Below, in pieces: positions 27,225 through 35,715 of a stretch of 64,000 nucleotides of DNA (position 1 is its first letter; each line of letters begins with the position of its first letter). The notes beneath the pieces were generated by a model, which saw only the letters and a program-made list of their open reading frames with translations, was not told the origin of the DNA and ran no database searches. The position numbers and the translations under genes were made by a program. The DNA is from Williamsia maris (GTDB taxonomy: Bacteria > Actinomycetota > Actinomycetes > Mycobacteriales > Mycobacteriaceae), in contig NZ_JAMTCJ010000003.1 of the NCBI RefSeq assembly GCF_024171815.1, positions 248,001 through 312,000 on the forward strand. Direction: 5' to 3'.

Positions 27225-28730
27225 TCAGTACGCGCCGTCGCTCTTGACCACCGCGCGCGCGGTGCGCCAGAGGATGAGAACGTCCTGCATGATCGACCAG
27301 TTCTCGACGTAGGACAGGTCGAGGCGGACCGATTCCTCCCAGGACAGGTCCGAGCGGCCCGAGACCTGCCACAGTCCGGTGATACCGGGACGCACCAGCA
27401 TTCGCCGGGTGACGACGTGGTCGTAGGTCTCGACCTCTTCGCGCAGCGGCGGGCGCGGGCCCACCAGGCTCATCGATCCGCCCATCACGTTGAACAGCTG
27501 CGGCAACTCGTCGAGGCTGTAGCGACGCAGGAACTTGCCGACGCGCGTGACGCGGGGATCGTCCTGGATCTTGAACAGCACGCCGTTGCCCTGGTTCTGC
27601 GTGGCCAGCAACTCGCGCTGCTTGTCTGCGTCGACGACCATCGACCGGAACTTCCACATCGGGAACGCCTCGTTGCCGACACCGATGCGCTCGCCCTTGT
27701 AGAAGACCGGTCCGGGCGAGGTGACCTTGACCGCGATCGCGCACACCAGCAGCACCGGCGAGAGCATCAGGAGCAGCAGCGAGGTGGCGATGCGGTCGAA
27801 CGCGGACTTGAGGAACTGGTTGGCGCCCTGGTAACTGGGCTTGTCGATGTGCAGCAGCGGCAGGCCGGCGACGGGTCGGACCATCATGCGCGGTCCGGCG
27901 ACGTCGGTGACACCGGGCGAGACGAGCATCTCGACGTCCATGTCGTCGAGGTCCCACGACAGCTCACGCATGGCCGAGTGGCCGAGGACCTCGGCGGAGG
28001 TCACGGCGACGGTCGTGGCGCCGGACAGTGCCACCGCGCTGCGGGCGTCGGAGAAGTCACCGAAGACAGGGATCTCGTAACCGAACGACTCGATGATCTC
28101 GGGGTCGGACGGCTTGCCGATCGGGACGCACAGACCCACGACCTCGTAGCCGAGCTCGGGGTTCTGCTGCAGACGGTCGATCATCGGCTTGGCCGACCGG
28201 ACGCCACCCATGATCAGCACCCGCTCGAGGTACTTGCGGGACTTGCGCATTCCCACCAGATGGCGACGCATCCCCCATCGCGAGAGCAACAGCATCACGG
28301 TGCCGAGCGGGAAGGCCACCGCGAGGAACCCGCGCGCGATGCTCAGGTTGAGGAGCTGGCAGACGATCGCGAACACACCGAACGTCATCACCGACGAGGT
28401 GACCACGCGGCTGTACTCGGTGGGCCCACCACCGAGCACACGGCGATCGGAGCTCTGCGTGACGCGCAGCATGGCGAACCAGGACACCGCGATCAGCAGG
28501 GCGGCGATGATGGCCGACCAGCTGAAGCGGCCGAAGGTGTGGGTCAGGTCGTAGCCGAAGCGGACGACGAGCGCGACGAGAACGGCGGTGAGGACGACGA
28601 TCAGATCGACGAAACGGGCCCGGGCGGCGTATCGGTACAGCCAGCTCTGCGAGCGCGGTTGGACGAAGCGGGCGTCGGTGGACGACGCGGCCGTTCGTCG
28701 CGACGTGGAAACGCGAAATGGTATTGACAC
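27225..28730 (-). CDS. Exopolysaccharide polyprenyl-phosphate sugar-1-phosphate transferase (WbaP/CpsE type)
   Basis: The 501-residue enzyme starts surface polysaccharide synthesis by moving hexose-1-phosphate from a nucleotide sugar to undecaprenyl or decaprenyl phosphate. It has about four N-terminal helices, a CoA-binding-like Rossmann region (LERVLIMGGVRSA), a fifth helix before the catalytic domain (SLLLLMLSPVLLVCAIAV) and the PGT signature: KFRSMVVDAD, SLDELPQLFNV, SLVGPRP and RPGITGLWQVSGRS. GAGGAAG upstream supports the GTG at 28730. It ends six bases from the convergent MoeY-like gene, marking the left edge of the polysaccharide locus. Confidence 0.92.
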   Translation of the reverse strand: MSIPFRVSTSRRTAASSTDARFVQPRSQSWLYRYAARARFVDLIVVLTAVLVALVVRFGYDLTHTFGRFSWSAIIAALLIAVSWFAMLRVTQSSDRRVLGGGPTEYSRVVTSSVMTFGVFAIVCQLLNLSIARGFLAVAFPLGTVMLLLSRWGMRRHLVGMRKSRKYLERVLIMGGVRSAKPMIDRLQQNPELGYEVVGLCVPIGKPSDPEIIESFGYEIPVFGDFSDARSAVALSGATTVAVTSAEVLGHSAMRELSWDLDDMDVEMLVSPGVTDVAGPRMMVRPVAGLPLLHIDKPSYQGANQFLKSAFDRIATSLLLLMLSPVLLVCAIAVKVTSPGPVFYKGERIGVGNEAFPMWKFRSMVVDADKQRELLATQNQGNGVLFKIQDDPRVTRVGKFLRRYSLDELPQLFNVMGGSMSLVGPRPPLREEVETYDHVVTRRMLVRPGITGLWQVSGRSDLSWEESVRLDLSYVENWSIMQDVLILWRTARAVVKSDGAY

Positions 28731-29062
28731 TGCGACTTCCTCACGGTGACTTGCTGACCTGGCGTACCCGCGCACCACGCTGTGCGATCTTCGACGAAAC
28801 GGTGCGACGTGGACCACGGATGTCAACGAGCCACCGACCGATTTTCCACCGCTCTCCTTCGAGAGCCTAAGGGAATTCGGAGGTGCCCGCAGGCCACTTT
28901 TTCGCCTTCTTGACGGCTAGTTCGTTCATCAGCACACATTCGTTACCGAAAATCCTCGTTTGAGGTCAATACAGTTCCTACACGGTCCAGTTGTCACATC
29001 CCGGTCACGTGATGTTTGCCCACGATCGCGTCACAACCGGGCCCGACCAGCGATCGACCCGA
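28731..29062. other. 332-bp non-coding gap, probable promoter of the sugar transferase
   Basis: No convincing coding frame is present. The stretch is less GC-rich than its surroundings, particularly around 28900-29000, and lies directly upstream of the minus-strand sugar-1-phosphate transferase. It probably holds that gene's promoter. I could not identify a specific operator. Confidence 0.5.
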
Positions 29063-29665
29063 TCACGAATTCACCGTCACCGCGCCGAGGGCCATTGCCG
29101 CGAGGAGGTCCCGCGCGCGGTCGGTCGGCAACTCCGGCAGGCGGGGTGAGGAGTTGATGAGGCCGAACATCGCCTGCGCGCGTGTCGCGGCGTCCGCGCG
29201 TGGAACGCCCACCAGAGCCTCCAGTACGTCGACCCACAGGTCGACGTACTGCCGTTGCAGCCGGCGTACGTCGTGGCGGGCAGCGGTGTCGAGCGACGAC
29301 AGGTCGCGGTACTGCACCTCGATCAGATCGGGCTCGGTCAGCGCGAAATCGACGTGGAAGGCGATCAGTCGACGGATCGCCGTCGCCGGCTCGTCGCGGC
29401 TGTCGATGACGGCGGTGCCGCCCGCGAGCAGACGTCGGGACACGTCGACGAGCATCTGGGCCAGCAGGTCGTGTTTGTTGGAGAAGTGCCGGTACATCGC
29501 CGGACCGCTGACCCCGACAGCCGCGCCGATGTCCTCCAGTCGCACGCTGGCGTAGCCCCTCTCGGCCATCAGCCGGGCCGCCGCGGCCAGGAGCTCGTCT
29601 CGTCGCGCGGCTTTGGCCGCACTGCGCCGGGTCGGCGGGGCGTCGCGGTGGTCGGTGTCCGGCAT
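29063..29665 (-). CDS. TetR family regulator (SACE_7040-like)
   Basis: The 200-residue repressor has an N-terminal helix-turn-helix: RRDELLAAAARLMAERGYASVRLEDIGAAVGVSGPAMYRHFSNKHDLL, about residues 21-68. An all-helical ligand domain follows. It resembles actinobacterial SACE_7040-type regulators. The ATG at 29665 lies 11 bases after the lipase stop, so it is the last gene of the glycosidase-lipase-regulator operon and could autoregulate it. The ligand is unknown; an acyl compound would fit the neighbours. Confidence 0.85.
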   Translation of the reverse strand: MPDTDHRDAPPTRRSAAKAARRDELLAAAARLMAERGYASVRLEDIGAAVGVSGPAMYRHFSNKHDLLAQMLVDVSRRLLAGGTAVIDSRDEPATAIRRLIAFHVDFALTEPDLIEVQYRDLSSLDTAARHDVRRLQRQYVDLWVDVLEALVGVPRADAATRAQAMFGLINSSPRLPELPTDRARDLLAAMALGAVTVNS

Positions 29666-29676
29666 GGGCGTCCCCG

Positions 29677-30873
29677 TCAGCAGTTCGAGGGAGCGGGCTT
29701 GCCGTCGAACCGGTCCTTCAGCCATCCGACCGCCGAGGTGTTGTCGACGTCGGAATGACCCTTGCCGGGCTGCTCGCTGGCCTCGATCACATCGCCCATC
29801 GCGCAGGCCTTGCGGACCGCTTCCTGGGTCCAGGCCGCATCGATGTAGGTGTCGGCGGTGCCCCACAGCACGTACATCGGCGCGCTAGCCCTGCGTTGCG
29901 GCAGGGCGTACGAGGTGAGCAGGGCGGTCAGCCGGGCATCGGCCGCATCGGTCTTCGGGGCGAGGTCGAACGGGCCGAGCGCCTTGACCGCCTCGTCGCG
30001 CTGCGCCACCAGCGGGCCCATGCACGCGGACAGGATGTCCCAGTTCGATCGGGTGGTGCCGGAGCGGTAGTCGTCGCGCACGATGTCGGGATGCGCGCGC
30101 GCCGCCGACTCGATGACCCACTGCAGCGCCGGCGCCTGATCCGTGGTGATGGTCCCCGCCCTGGCCTTGGCGACGAGGCCGACGACGTTCGCGGGCGGAG
30201 AGGCCTCGACGGTCCCGAGCAGGTCGAGCTCGGGCGAGTAGGTCGCGTTCTCCTCGTTCGCGGCCCAGATGGCGCCGCCGCCCTGCGAGGACCCGTACCC
30301 GACCCAGCGGTTCGACACCGTCGTGCTCTCACCGAAGACGGTCCGCAGCGCACGGACCGAGTCGATGACGTTGCGACCCGCGGTCGGCGAATCGAGGTAC
30401 TCGTGCACCCCCGGTGCACCGAGCCCCTGGTAGTCGGCCACGGTGACGGCGTACTTCGCGCCGACGAAGCCCTGCGCCAGCTCGACGAGTCCGAGCAGGT
30501 TGGGCGACAGCGACGGTCCGCACTCGGTGTTGATGCCCAGGGTCCCGTGACCCAGCGCTATGACCGGCCATCCTCCCGCCGGGGCCTCGCCGCCGGGGAC
30601 GAACACCGTCCCGCTCACGACGGTCGGTTTCCCGTCGGTGCCGGTGGACATGTACTTGATACGTGCGCCCTTGGCGCGGACCAGCCGCATGGGCACGGGG
30701 AGGTCGGTGAACGCCGACGCCTCGACCACCGAGCCGGGAGCCGACCCGCCAGGGGCGCTCAACTCGGCCTTGTCCGGGAAGAAGACCGGCCACAACACCA
30801 CCGCGCCGACGGCGACGATGACGACCACCAGCAGCGAGATGACCCCGAGTACGACCTTCAGGGTGCGGGTCAC
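29677..30873 (-). CDS. Exported LIP-family lipase/esterase
   Basis: The 398-residue alpha/beta hydrolase has one N-terminal membrane/signal segment (TLKVVLGVISLLVVVIVAVGAVVLW) and no lipobox, so it is anchored or secreted. The triad fits the secretory lipase (LIP) family: Ser in GYGSSQGGGA, Asp in GTADTYIDAAW, His in GKGHSDVDN. The oxyanion region is GWPVIALGHGTLG. Its GTG overlaps the stop of the GH39-like gene by four bases (GTGA). It is one of three related lipases in this locus; an acylated polysaccharide or cell-wall lipid is a reasonable, unproven substrate. Confidence 0.85.
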   Translation of the reverse strand: MTRTLKVVLGVISLLVVVIVAVGAVVLWPVFFPDKAELSAPGGSAPGSVVEASAFTDLPVPMRLVRAKGARIKYMSTGTDGKPTVVSGTVFVPGGEAPAGGWPVIALGHGTLGINTECGPSLSPNLLGLVELAQGFVGAKYAVTVADYQGLGAPGVHEYLDSPTAGRNVIDSVRALRTVFGESTTVSNRWVGYGSSQGGGAIWAANEENATYSPELDLLGTVEASPPANVVGLVAKARAGTITTDQAPALQWVIESAARAHPDIVRDDYRSGTTRSNWDILSACMGPLVAQRDEAVKALGPFDLAPKTDAADARLTALLTSYALPQRRASAPMYVLWGTADTYIDAAWTQEAVRKACAMGDVIEASEQPGKGHSDVDNTSAVGWLKDRFDGKPAPSNC

Positions 30874-32381
30874 GAACGTTCGACCTTCACCGCGCCGTCG
30901 CCCTGTCGGCGCAGCGTCGCGTGCTCGCATCGGACGACACGACCCTCGCCGTCGGAGTACTCATCGGTCACGGGGAATCCGAACTCGGGCTGCCATGCCT
31001 CCAGCATGGCACCACGCAGGGTGTGTACGCCGGATCGAGGTGACCAGAACGCCGTCGCCGAGGTCAGGTCGCCCACCGCCTGGCGGCCGTCGACGAAGGG
31101 TGTCATCGGCGCGAAACCGGTTCGGTCGAGATAGGCCACGACCGGCGCAGGCGACGCGAAGCAGCCGCTGCGCGAACAGATTATGGATCCGCGGACGAAC
31201 TGCTGACGGGTCTGCGACTCACCCCTGACCGACACCGACCGGTACCACGGGGTGACCTGCCCCCCGAGATCGAATCGACTCGCGGCCGCGACGGAGAGCA
31301 TGCGCCGGTAGGTCACGTCGTCGTTGGTCCGGTGGGCCACGAGACGTTTGATGCTGTCGTAGAGCGGTTTCGGCGTGAAGTCGGTGCGCATCAGCCCGAA
31401 GGCGTCCTCTTTGTCACCGGTCCCCTCGGCCCGATCCCGTAGCTCGTGGATGACGATCGGACCGGCGAACGACAACTGCGACCACTGCCCGATGGACTCG
31501 ATGACCACGTCGGACTGTTCACCCGGATCCGACGGCAGCTCCCCCTCGGTGGGGAATCCCAGTTCGGTGGCCCAGATCTTCTTCGCGCCGTCGCCGTGCC
31601 GTCGCATGATCGAATACATGTCCGCCACCATGCGCATCGCGGATTCCGCGTTCGTCGGGTCGGCGGAATACGAACCCGGATAGGAATACGGGTGTACCGA
31701 CAACGCATCGAGATATCGGCCTGCACCCGCCGCGTACATCGCGGACACGAATTTCCGACCGTTCATCGTGGTGTCCGAATCGACCGCGGTCGCCACGGCC
31801 CCGCCGAGAACCGTGGTGTCCGGATCAGCGGCCTTGATGGCGCGATAGGCCGATGCCAACATCGCCGTGTAGAACGCCGGATCGGGCCCGGGCCGGAAGA
31901 AGAAGCCGCCGTTCGGTTCGTTCCAGATCTCATAGGTGCCGATGCGCCCGGCGTAGTGCTCGGCCACCCGTCCGGCGAAATCGCCATAGGTCGCCGCCGA
32001 GGACGGACGCTGCGAGATGCTCGTCGGATCGTCCGACGCCCAGCCCGGTGTGTAGTCGAGGATTCCCAGCACCTCGATGCCATACGACTTGGCGGCGTCG
32101 ACGACTCGGTCTACCGGCGCCCAGTTCCACAGTCCTGGAGCGGGTTCCAGGATCGGCCAGGCGAGATCAAGACGCAGCAGGTCGATCCCGAGATCGTTCA
32201 TCGACGCCAGCGACCGCCGCAACACGTCGTCGTCGGCGAGCAGCAGCAGGTTGCCACCCCCCACCCCGACCCGCGCGAGCGGGGTGGGGGCGGCCGCGGC
32301 CGGCGACGCGACGACGGATTCTCTCGGGCCCTCAGGCGGTTGTTGCCCGCATGCGCCGAGAAGGACGACGAGCGCGACCAA
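30870..32381 (-). CDS. Lipoprotein glycoside hydrolase, GH39-like, with LGFP-like tail
   Basis: The protein of about 503 residues has a lipobox LLGAC, then a (beta/alpha)8 domain. The acid/base Glu lies in YEIWNEPNGG and the nucleophile Glu in KKIWATELGFPT. SVHPYSYPGSY resembles GH39 xylosidase/iduronidase-like enzymes. The tail from about 430 contains FWSPRSGVHTLRGAMLEAW and FGFPVTDEYS, an LGFP-like cell-wall-binding repeat. Only a TTG at 32381 is available as a standard start, giving a very short signal; in-frame sequence upstream encodes TTRIRLLVLVALVV, so the true start may be a rarer codon. It probably trims an extracellular polysaccharide. Confidence 0.82.
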   Translation of the reverse strand: MVALVVLLGACGQQPPEGPRESVVASPAAAAPTPLARVGVGGGNLLLLADDDVLRRSLASMNDLGIDLLRLDLAWPILEPAPGLWNWAPVDRVVDAAKSYGIEVLGILDYTPGWASDDPTSISQRPSSAATYGDFAGRVAEHYAGRIGTYEIWNEPNGGFFFRPGPDPAFYTAMLASAYRAIKAADPDTTVLGGAVATAVDSDTTMNGRKFVSAMYAAGAGRYLDALSVHPYSYPGSYSADPTNAESAMRMVADMYSIMRRHGDGAKKIWATELGFPTEGELPSDPGEQSDVVIESIGQWSQLSFAGPIVIHELRDRAEGTGDKEDAFGLMRTDFTPKPLYDSIKRLVAHRTNDDVTYRRMLSVAAASRFDLGGQVTPWYRSVSVRGESQTRQQFVRGSIICSRSGCFASPAPVVAYLDRTGFAPMTPFVDGRQAVGDLTSATAFWSPRSGVHTLRGAMLEAWQPEFGFPVTDEYSDGEGRVVRCEHATLRRQGDGAVKVERS

Positions 32382-32462
32382 GACCAGGAGTCGGATCCGT
32401 GTGGTCGACCACGACGATGCCGCGAACAGACCGATTCCCAGGGCATCGGTGCGCGAATTGTG

Positions 32463-32485
32463 GTCTATAGCGGTTAACTATAGAC
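32463..32485. promoter_or_regulatory. Perfect inverted repeat before the GH39-lipase-TetR operon
   Basis: GTCTATAG and CTATAGAC form an 8-bp perfect inverted repeat with the 7-base spacer CGGTTAA. It lies between the acyltransferase stop and the start region of the glycosidase, in a locally AT-rich stretch. It could be an operator, for example for the TetR regulator at the end of that operon. Confidence 0.5.
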
Positions 32486-32493
32486 AATCTCAA

Positions 32494-33750
32494 CTACTTT
32501 GATTTGAATTTTCGCGCATACATCAGACCGGGTTTCTCGACCCAGCGATAAGTGATACTTCCCAGCGCGATCGAGACGACCGACAGGAGGACGAAATTGC
32601 GCACGAGTCCGGCCCAGTCGTCGCCGGCCATGAGACCCCATTTACCGAGTGCCATCAGCATCGGGAAATGCCAGAGATAGATGCTCAGCGAGATCCGGCC
32701 CAGATATTCGAACGGCTTGAAGTCCAACGCGTCGGCCATCTTCGACTCGCCGCCCTCGGCGAGCGGCAACACGATGATCAGGATGATCAGACCCGACGCC
32801 AGGGACGTGAAGGTCGACTGGAAGGCCGACCCCTTCACCAGGAACGCCAGCATCAGCACCAGCGAGGGGAACAGGGCGATCACCGACCAGAACCGGATCC
32901 GGCGGGCGGCCTTCGATCCGATCACGCCGGTCCCGACCGCGACGAAGACGACCACCGCGGCCATGCCGAACGCGAAAGCGTCGCTGCCGCCGAGGAAGCT
33001 GCGCAAGACGACCGCCGACCAGTTGGGGCCGAAATTGGCCTCGACGACGTCGGTGATCCCCTCCCGCGACTGCAGCCACGACGCGAAGACCTTGCCGATC
33101 GAACCCAGGACGACCAACGCGATCGGGGCGGCCATGGTCAGCGCCAACGGGCTCCACCCGCGCGTCCGACGCAGCCAGAACAGCACGGCCCCGATGATCG
33201 GGAGTGAGATGTAGAAGGCGATCTCGAGGGTGAGCGACCACGCCGGGTTGATACCGGTCTGGATGAGGCTCGGGAAGTACGTCTGCACCAGGGTGAGGTT
33301 GGCCAGCAGCGACAGCGGGTTGGTGATCATGCCGGTGCCGGCCTCCGACCCCGCGACCAGTGTCTGTTGCGCGTTGTCGACGAAGGACACCTGCAGCGCG
33401 AAGTTGGTGATCAGGAAGATCACCAGGTACGCGGGAAAGATGCGCAGCGCGCGGTGGATCGCGTAGGCGCGCACGTTGGGCTGTGCGTCCTTGCCCAGGA
33501 ACAGATCTCGCACGATGGGCAGGAACAACAGGAAGCCCGACAGGGCGAAGAAGAAGATCAACGCCTGCCCGAGCAGCTGCAGCTTCGCCGACGAGGCGGT
33601 GTCCTCGGAGTAGTGGGCGGTCACGTGCACGGCGAGAACGCACATGCACGCGATCCCGCGCGGGCCGTCGAGACCCCTGATCCGGCCCCGGAACCGTTGC
33701 GGCGTCGCTGCCGCGGAGGTCGGCACCCTCGGAGATTGTTGTTCGGTCAT
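32494..33750 (-). CDS. Acyltransferase 3 family membrane protein (OafA/WecH type)
   Basis: The 418-residue integral membrane enzyme has about ten helices. It opens with RGLDGPRGIACMCVLAVHV, the catalytic His/Arg region of acyltransferase-3 proteins, and carries AIHRALRIFPAYL and a late SISIYLWHFP-type block (RISLSIYLWHFPMLM). It moves acetyl, succinyl or longer acyl groups onto extracytoplasmic sugars. The ATG at 33750 lies 16 bases after the lipase stop at 33767. With three lipases alongside, it indicates that the polymer is acylated and possibly deacylated. Confidence 0.9.
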   Translation of the reverse strand: MTEQQSPRVPTSAAATPQRFRGRIRGLDGPRGIACMCVLAVHVTAHYSEDTASSAKLQLLGQALIFFFALSGFLLFLPIVRDLFLGKDAQPNVRAYAIHRALRIFPAYLVIFLITNFALQVSFVDNAQQTLVAGSEAGTGMITNPLSLLANLTLVQTYFPSLIQTGINPAWSLTLEIAFYISLPIIGAVLFWLRRTRGWSPLALTMAAPIALVVLGSIGKVFASWLQSREGITDVVEANFGPNWSAVVLRSFLGGSDAFAFGMAAVVVFVAVGTGVIGSKAARRIRFWSVIALFPSLVLMLAFLVKGSAFQSTFTSLASGLIILIIVLPLAEGGESKMADALDFKPFEYLGRISLSIYLWHFPMLMALGKWGLMAGDDWAGLVRNFVLLSVVSIALGSITYRWVEKPGLMYARKFKSK

Positions 33751-33766
33751 CTACGTCACCCCACTG

Positions 33767-35026
33767 TCAGGATGCGGCTGCGCCGCACGAGCTTCCGATC
33801 GGGGCACCGTTGAACCGATTGGCCAGCCAGCCGAGGGCAGGCGCGGTGTCCACGTCATCGTGTCCCTTGTCGGGGTCGAGTTGGAACTGGACGTCGTCAC
33901 CGCGGCGGCAGGCCCGCGCGAGGGCGGCCGTCGTCCACGCCGGGGTCACCAGCTGGTCCTTGCCGCCGTACAACACCAGCATCGGCGCCGACGCCTTCGC
34001 CTTCGGCAGACTGCGCGCCGCGAGGAGGTTGGTCAGAGTCGCGGTGGCCTCGGGCGTCGACGGCACCAGATCGTCCGGCGCGATGGCCCGCACCGCCGCG
34101 GTACGCGCCGCGGCGAACTCGGGTGAGCACTGCGACAGCGCTTTCCACTGCGTCTCCACCACACCGCGGCGGTACAGGTCGAGATCGAGATCGGGGTTCT
34201 CGCGCTTGAGCGCGAGCAGCAGCCACTGGAGCGCGCCGTACTGATCCTCGGTCAACTTCTTGTCCTGTGCAGCCTGTGCCAGCGGTGCGATGTCGGCCGC
34301 GGGCGAGACGCTCGCCGTCCCGAGCAGGTTCAGTTCGGGCGAGTAGGTGCCCGCGAGTTCGTTCGCGCTCCAGACCGCCTGCCCGCCCTGCGAGGTACCC
34401 AGCGCCGCCCATCGAGCCGACACCGACTTCGACAACCGCCGCGCCGCGCGCACCGAGTCGATGACGTTCATGCCCTCGGTCGTCGCATCCAGATACGGGT
34501 GAGTCGGTTCGGTGCTGCCCGGTGTACCCAGTCCCTCGTAGTCGGTGACGGTGACGGCGTAGCCGAGCCGCAGCAGTCCGGAGGCCAGCGTCGTCACCCC
34601 GAGCAGGGTGGGGTCCAGCGACGGACCGCACTCCCCCAGCACACCGGTGGTCCCGTGCCCGAGCGCGACCAACGGCCACCCTCCGCTCGGGGGCGTACCC
34701 AGCGGGACGAAGATCGAACCCGTCACCGTCGTGGGCTTGTCGGTGATGCCGGAGGTGGAGCGGTACTCGACGCGTGCCGAGATGGACGCGGCCGCAGTCA
34801 CCCGCCTGTCGAGCAACGGCATCTCCGTCGCCGACACCAGCGAACCGGGTCCGGCGTCGGTGGAGTCGATCCGCAACTCGGCCCCGATCGCCGGGCTGTC
34901 CGCCGACGGCGGTGCCTGTGCCTCGTCACCGGAGCCACCGCACGCGGTGATCACGAGCGCGATGACGCACCCGAGGATTCCCCCGACGGTCGTGCGCCGT
35001 CCGACACGGAGTCCGGTCGTGCTCAT
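33767..35026 (-). CDS. LIP-family lipase lipoprotein
   Basis: The 419-residue protein carries a lipoprotein signal ending VITACGG (acylated Cys29), so it is anchored on the outer face of the membrane. Triad: Ser in GTSQGGQAVW, Asp in GGKDQLVTPAW, His in GHDDVDTAP; the oxyanion region is GWPLVALGHGTTG. AGGTGG supports the ATG at 35026, which overlaps the stop of the Wzz-like gene by four bases (ATGA). It is clearly homologous to the lipases at 29677 and 35712. Confidence 0.86.
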   Translation of the reverse strand: MSTTGLRVGRRTTVGGILGCVIALVITACGGSGDEAQAPPSADSPAIGAELRIDSTDAGPGSLVSATEMPLLDRRVTAAASISARVEYRSTSGITDKPTTVTGSIFVPLGTPPSGGWPLVALGHGTTGVLGECGPSLDPTLLGVTTLASGLLRLGYAVTVTDYEGLGTPGSTEPTHPYLDATTEGMNVIDSVRAARRLSKSVSARWAALGTSQGGQAVWSANELAGTYSPELNLLGTASVSPAADIAPLAQAAQDKKLTEDQYGALQWLLLALKRENPDLDLDLYRRGVVETQWKALSQCSPEFAAARTAAVRAIAPDDLVPSTPEATATLTNLLAARSLPKAKASAPMLVLYGGKDQLVTPAWTTAALARACRRGDDVQFQLDPDKGHDDVDTAPALGWLANRFNGAPIGSSCGAAAS

Positions 35027-35715
35027 GTCAGACCACCTTTCGCGTCCCGCAGGGAGTGCAGCGCGTCGAATCCGTCGACCACGCGGTTGAGCGTGACGTC
35101 CCGCCCGATGAGGGCGACCAGGGCCACCGCGAAACCGATTCCGGCGCCCAGTCCCGTCGCGGTGACGAGACTGGTCTTCGACACCTTCACCGCCTGCGTC
35201 GACGAGTCGATGACCGCGACGTCGGTCTGTGCCCCACCGTCGTTGGTGAACGTCAGTTCGTCGACGACCTCTTTGGTCACCGTCGACACCAGCGTCGCCA
35301 GCACCACCGACGAACGTGCGGAATCCCCGGTCGCGGTGAACGTCACGACAGCGCTCGACGGCAGTGCGGTCGCGGTGATCTTCGACCGCAGGTCCGCCAC
35401 GGTCACCGAGCGGCCCAGTTCCCTCGCCTGATCGTCGACGATCACGCGGGACAGGACCTGACCGCTCGTGACCAGGTTCCGGAACGTCTCGGCGTTCAGC
35501 CGGCCGCTCAGGTCGGCGGCGTAGTCGGCGGTCACGGTGGCCGGACCGGGGACGGTGATCATCAGGGTGGCCTTGCTCTCGTAGTGCGCCGGTTGCATCG
35601 TGTGGGCCAGCCACCCCACGGCGGCACCGCCCACCACCGCGAGCAGCACCACCAGCCAGCTCCGCCGCAGGATCCGTGAGTAGTCACCGACCGTCGCGGT
35701 CGATGGCGATTTCAC
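35023..35715 (-). CDS. Wzz/YveK-type polysaccharide chain-length protein
   Basis: The 230-residue protein has two membrane helices (RRSWLVVLLAVVGGAAVGWLA near the N-terminus, SLVTATGLGAGIGFAVALVALI near residue 190). They flank an extracytoplasmic Wzz domain (YESKATLMITV, LRSKITATALPSSAVVTFTAT). Such proteins set polymer length together with the Wzy polymerase. There is no kinase domain. The GTG start overlaps the upstream lipase stop, and the TGA overlaps the downstream lipase ATG, so it is sandwiched in a coupled lipase-Wzz-lipase unit. Confidence 0.85.
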   Translation of the reverse strand: MKSPSTATVGDYSRILRRSWLVVLLAVVGGAAVGWLAHTMQPAHYESKATLMITVPGPATVTADYAADLSGRLNAETFRNLVTSGQVLSRVIVDDQARELGRSVTVADLRSKITATALPSSAVVTFTATGDSARSSVVLATLVSTVTKEVVDELTFTNDGGAQTDVAVIDSSTQAVKVSKTSLVTATGLGAGIGFAVALVALIGRDVTLNRVVDGFDALHSLRDAKGGLT

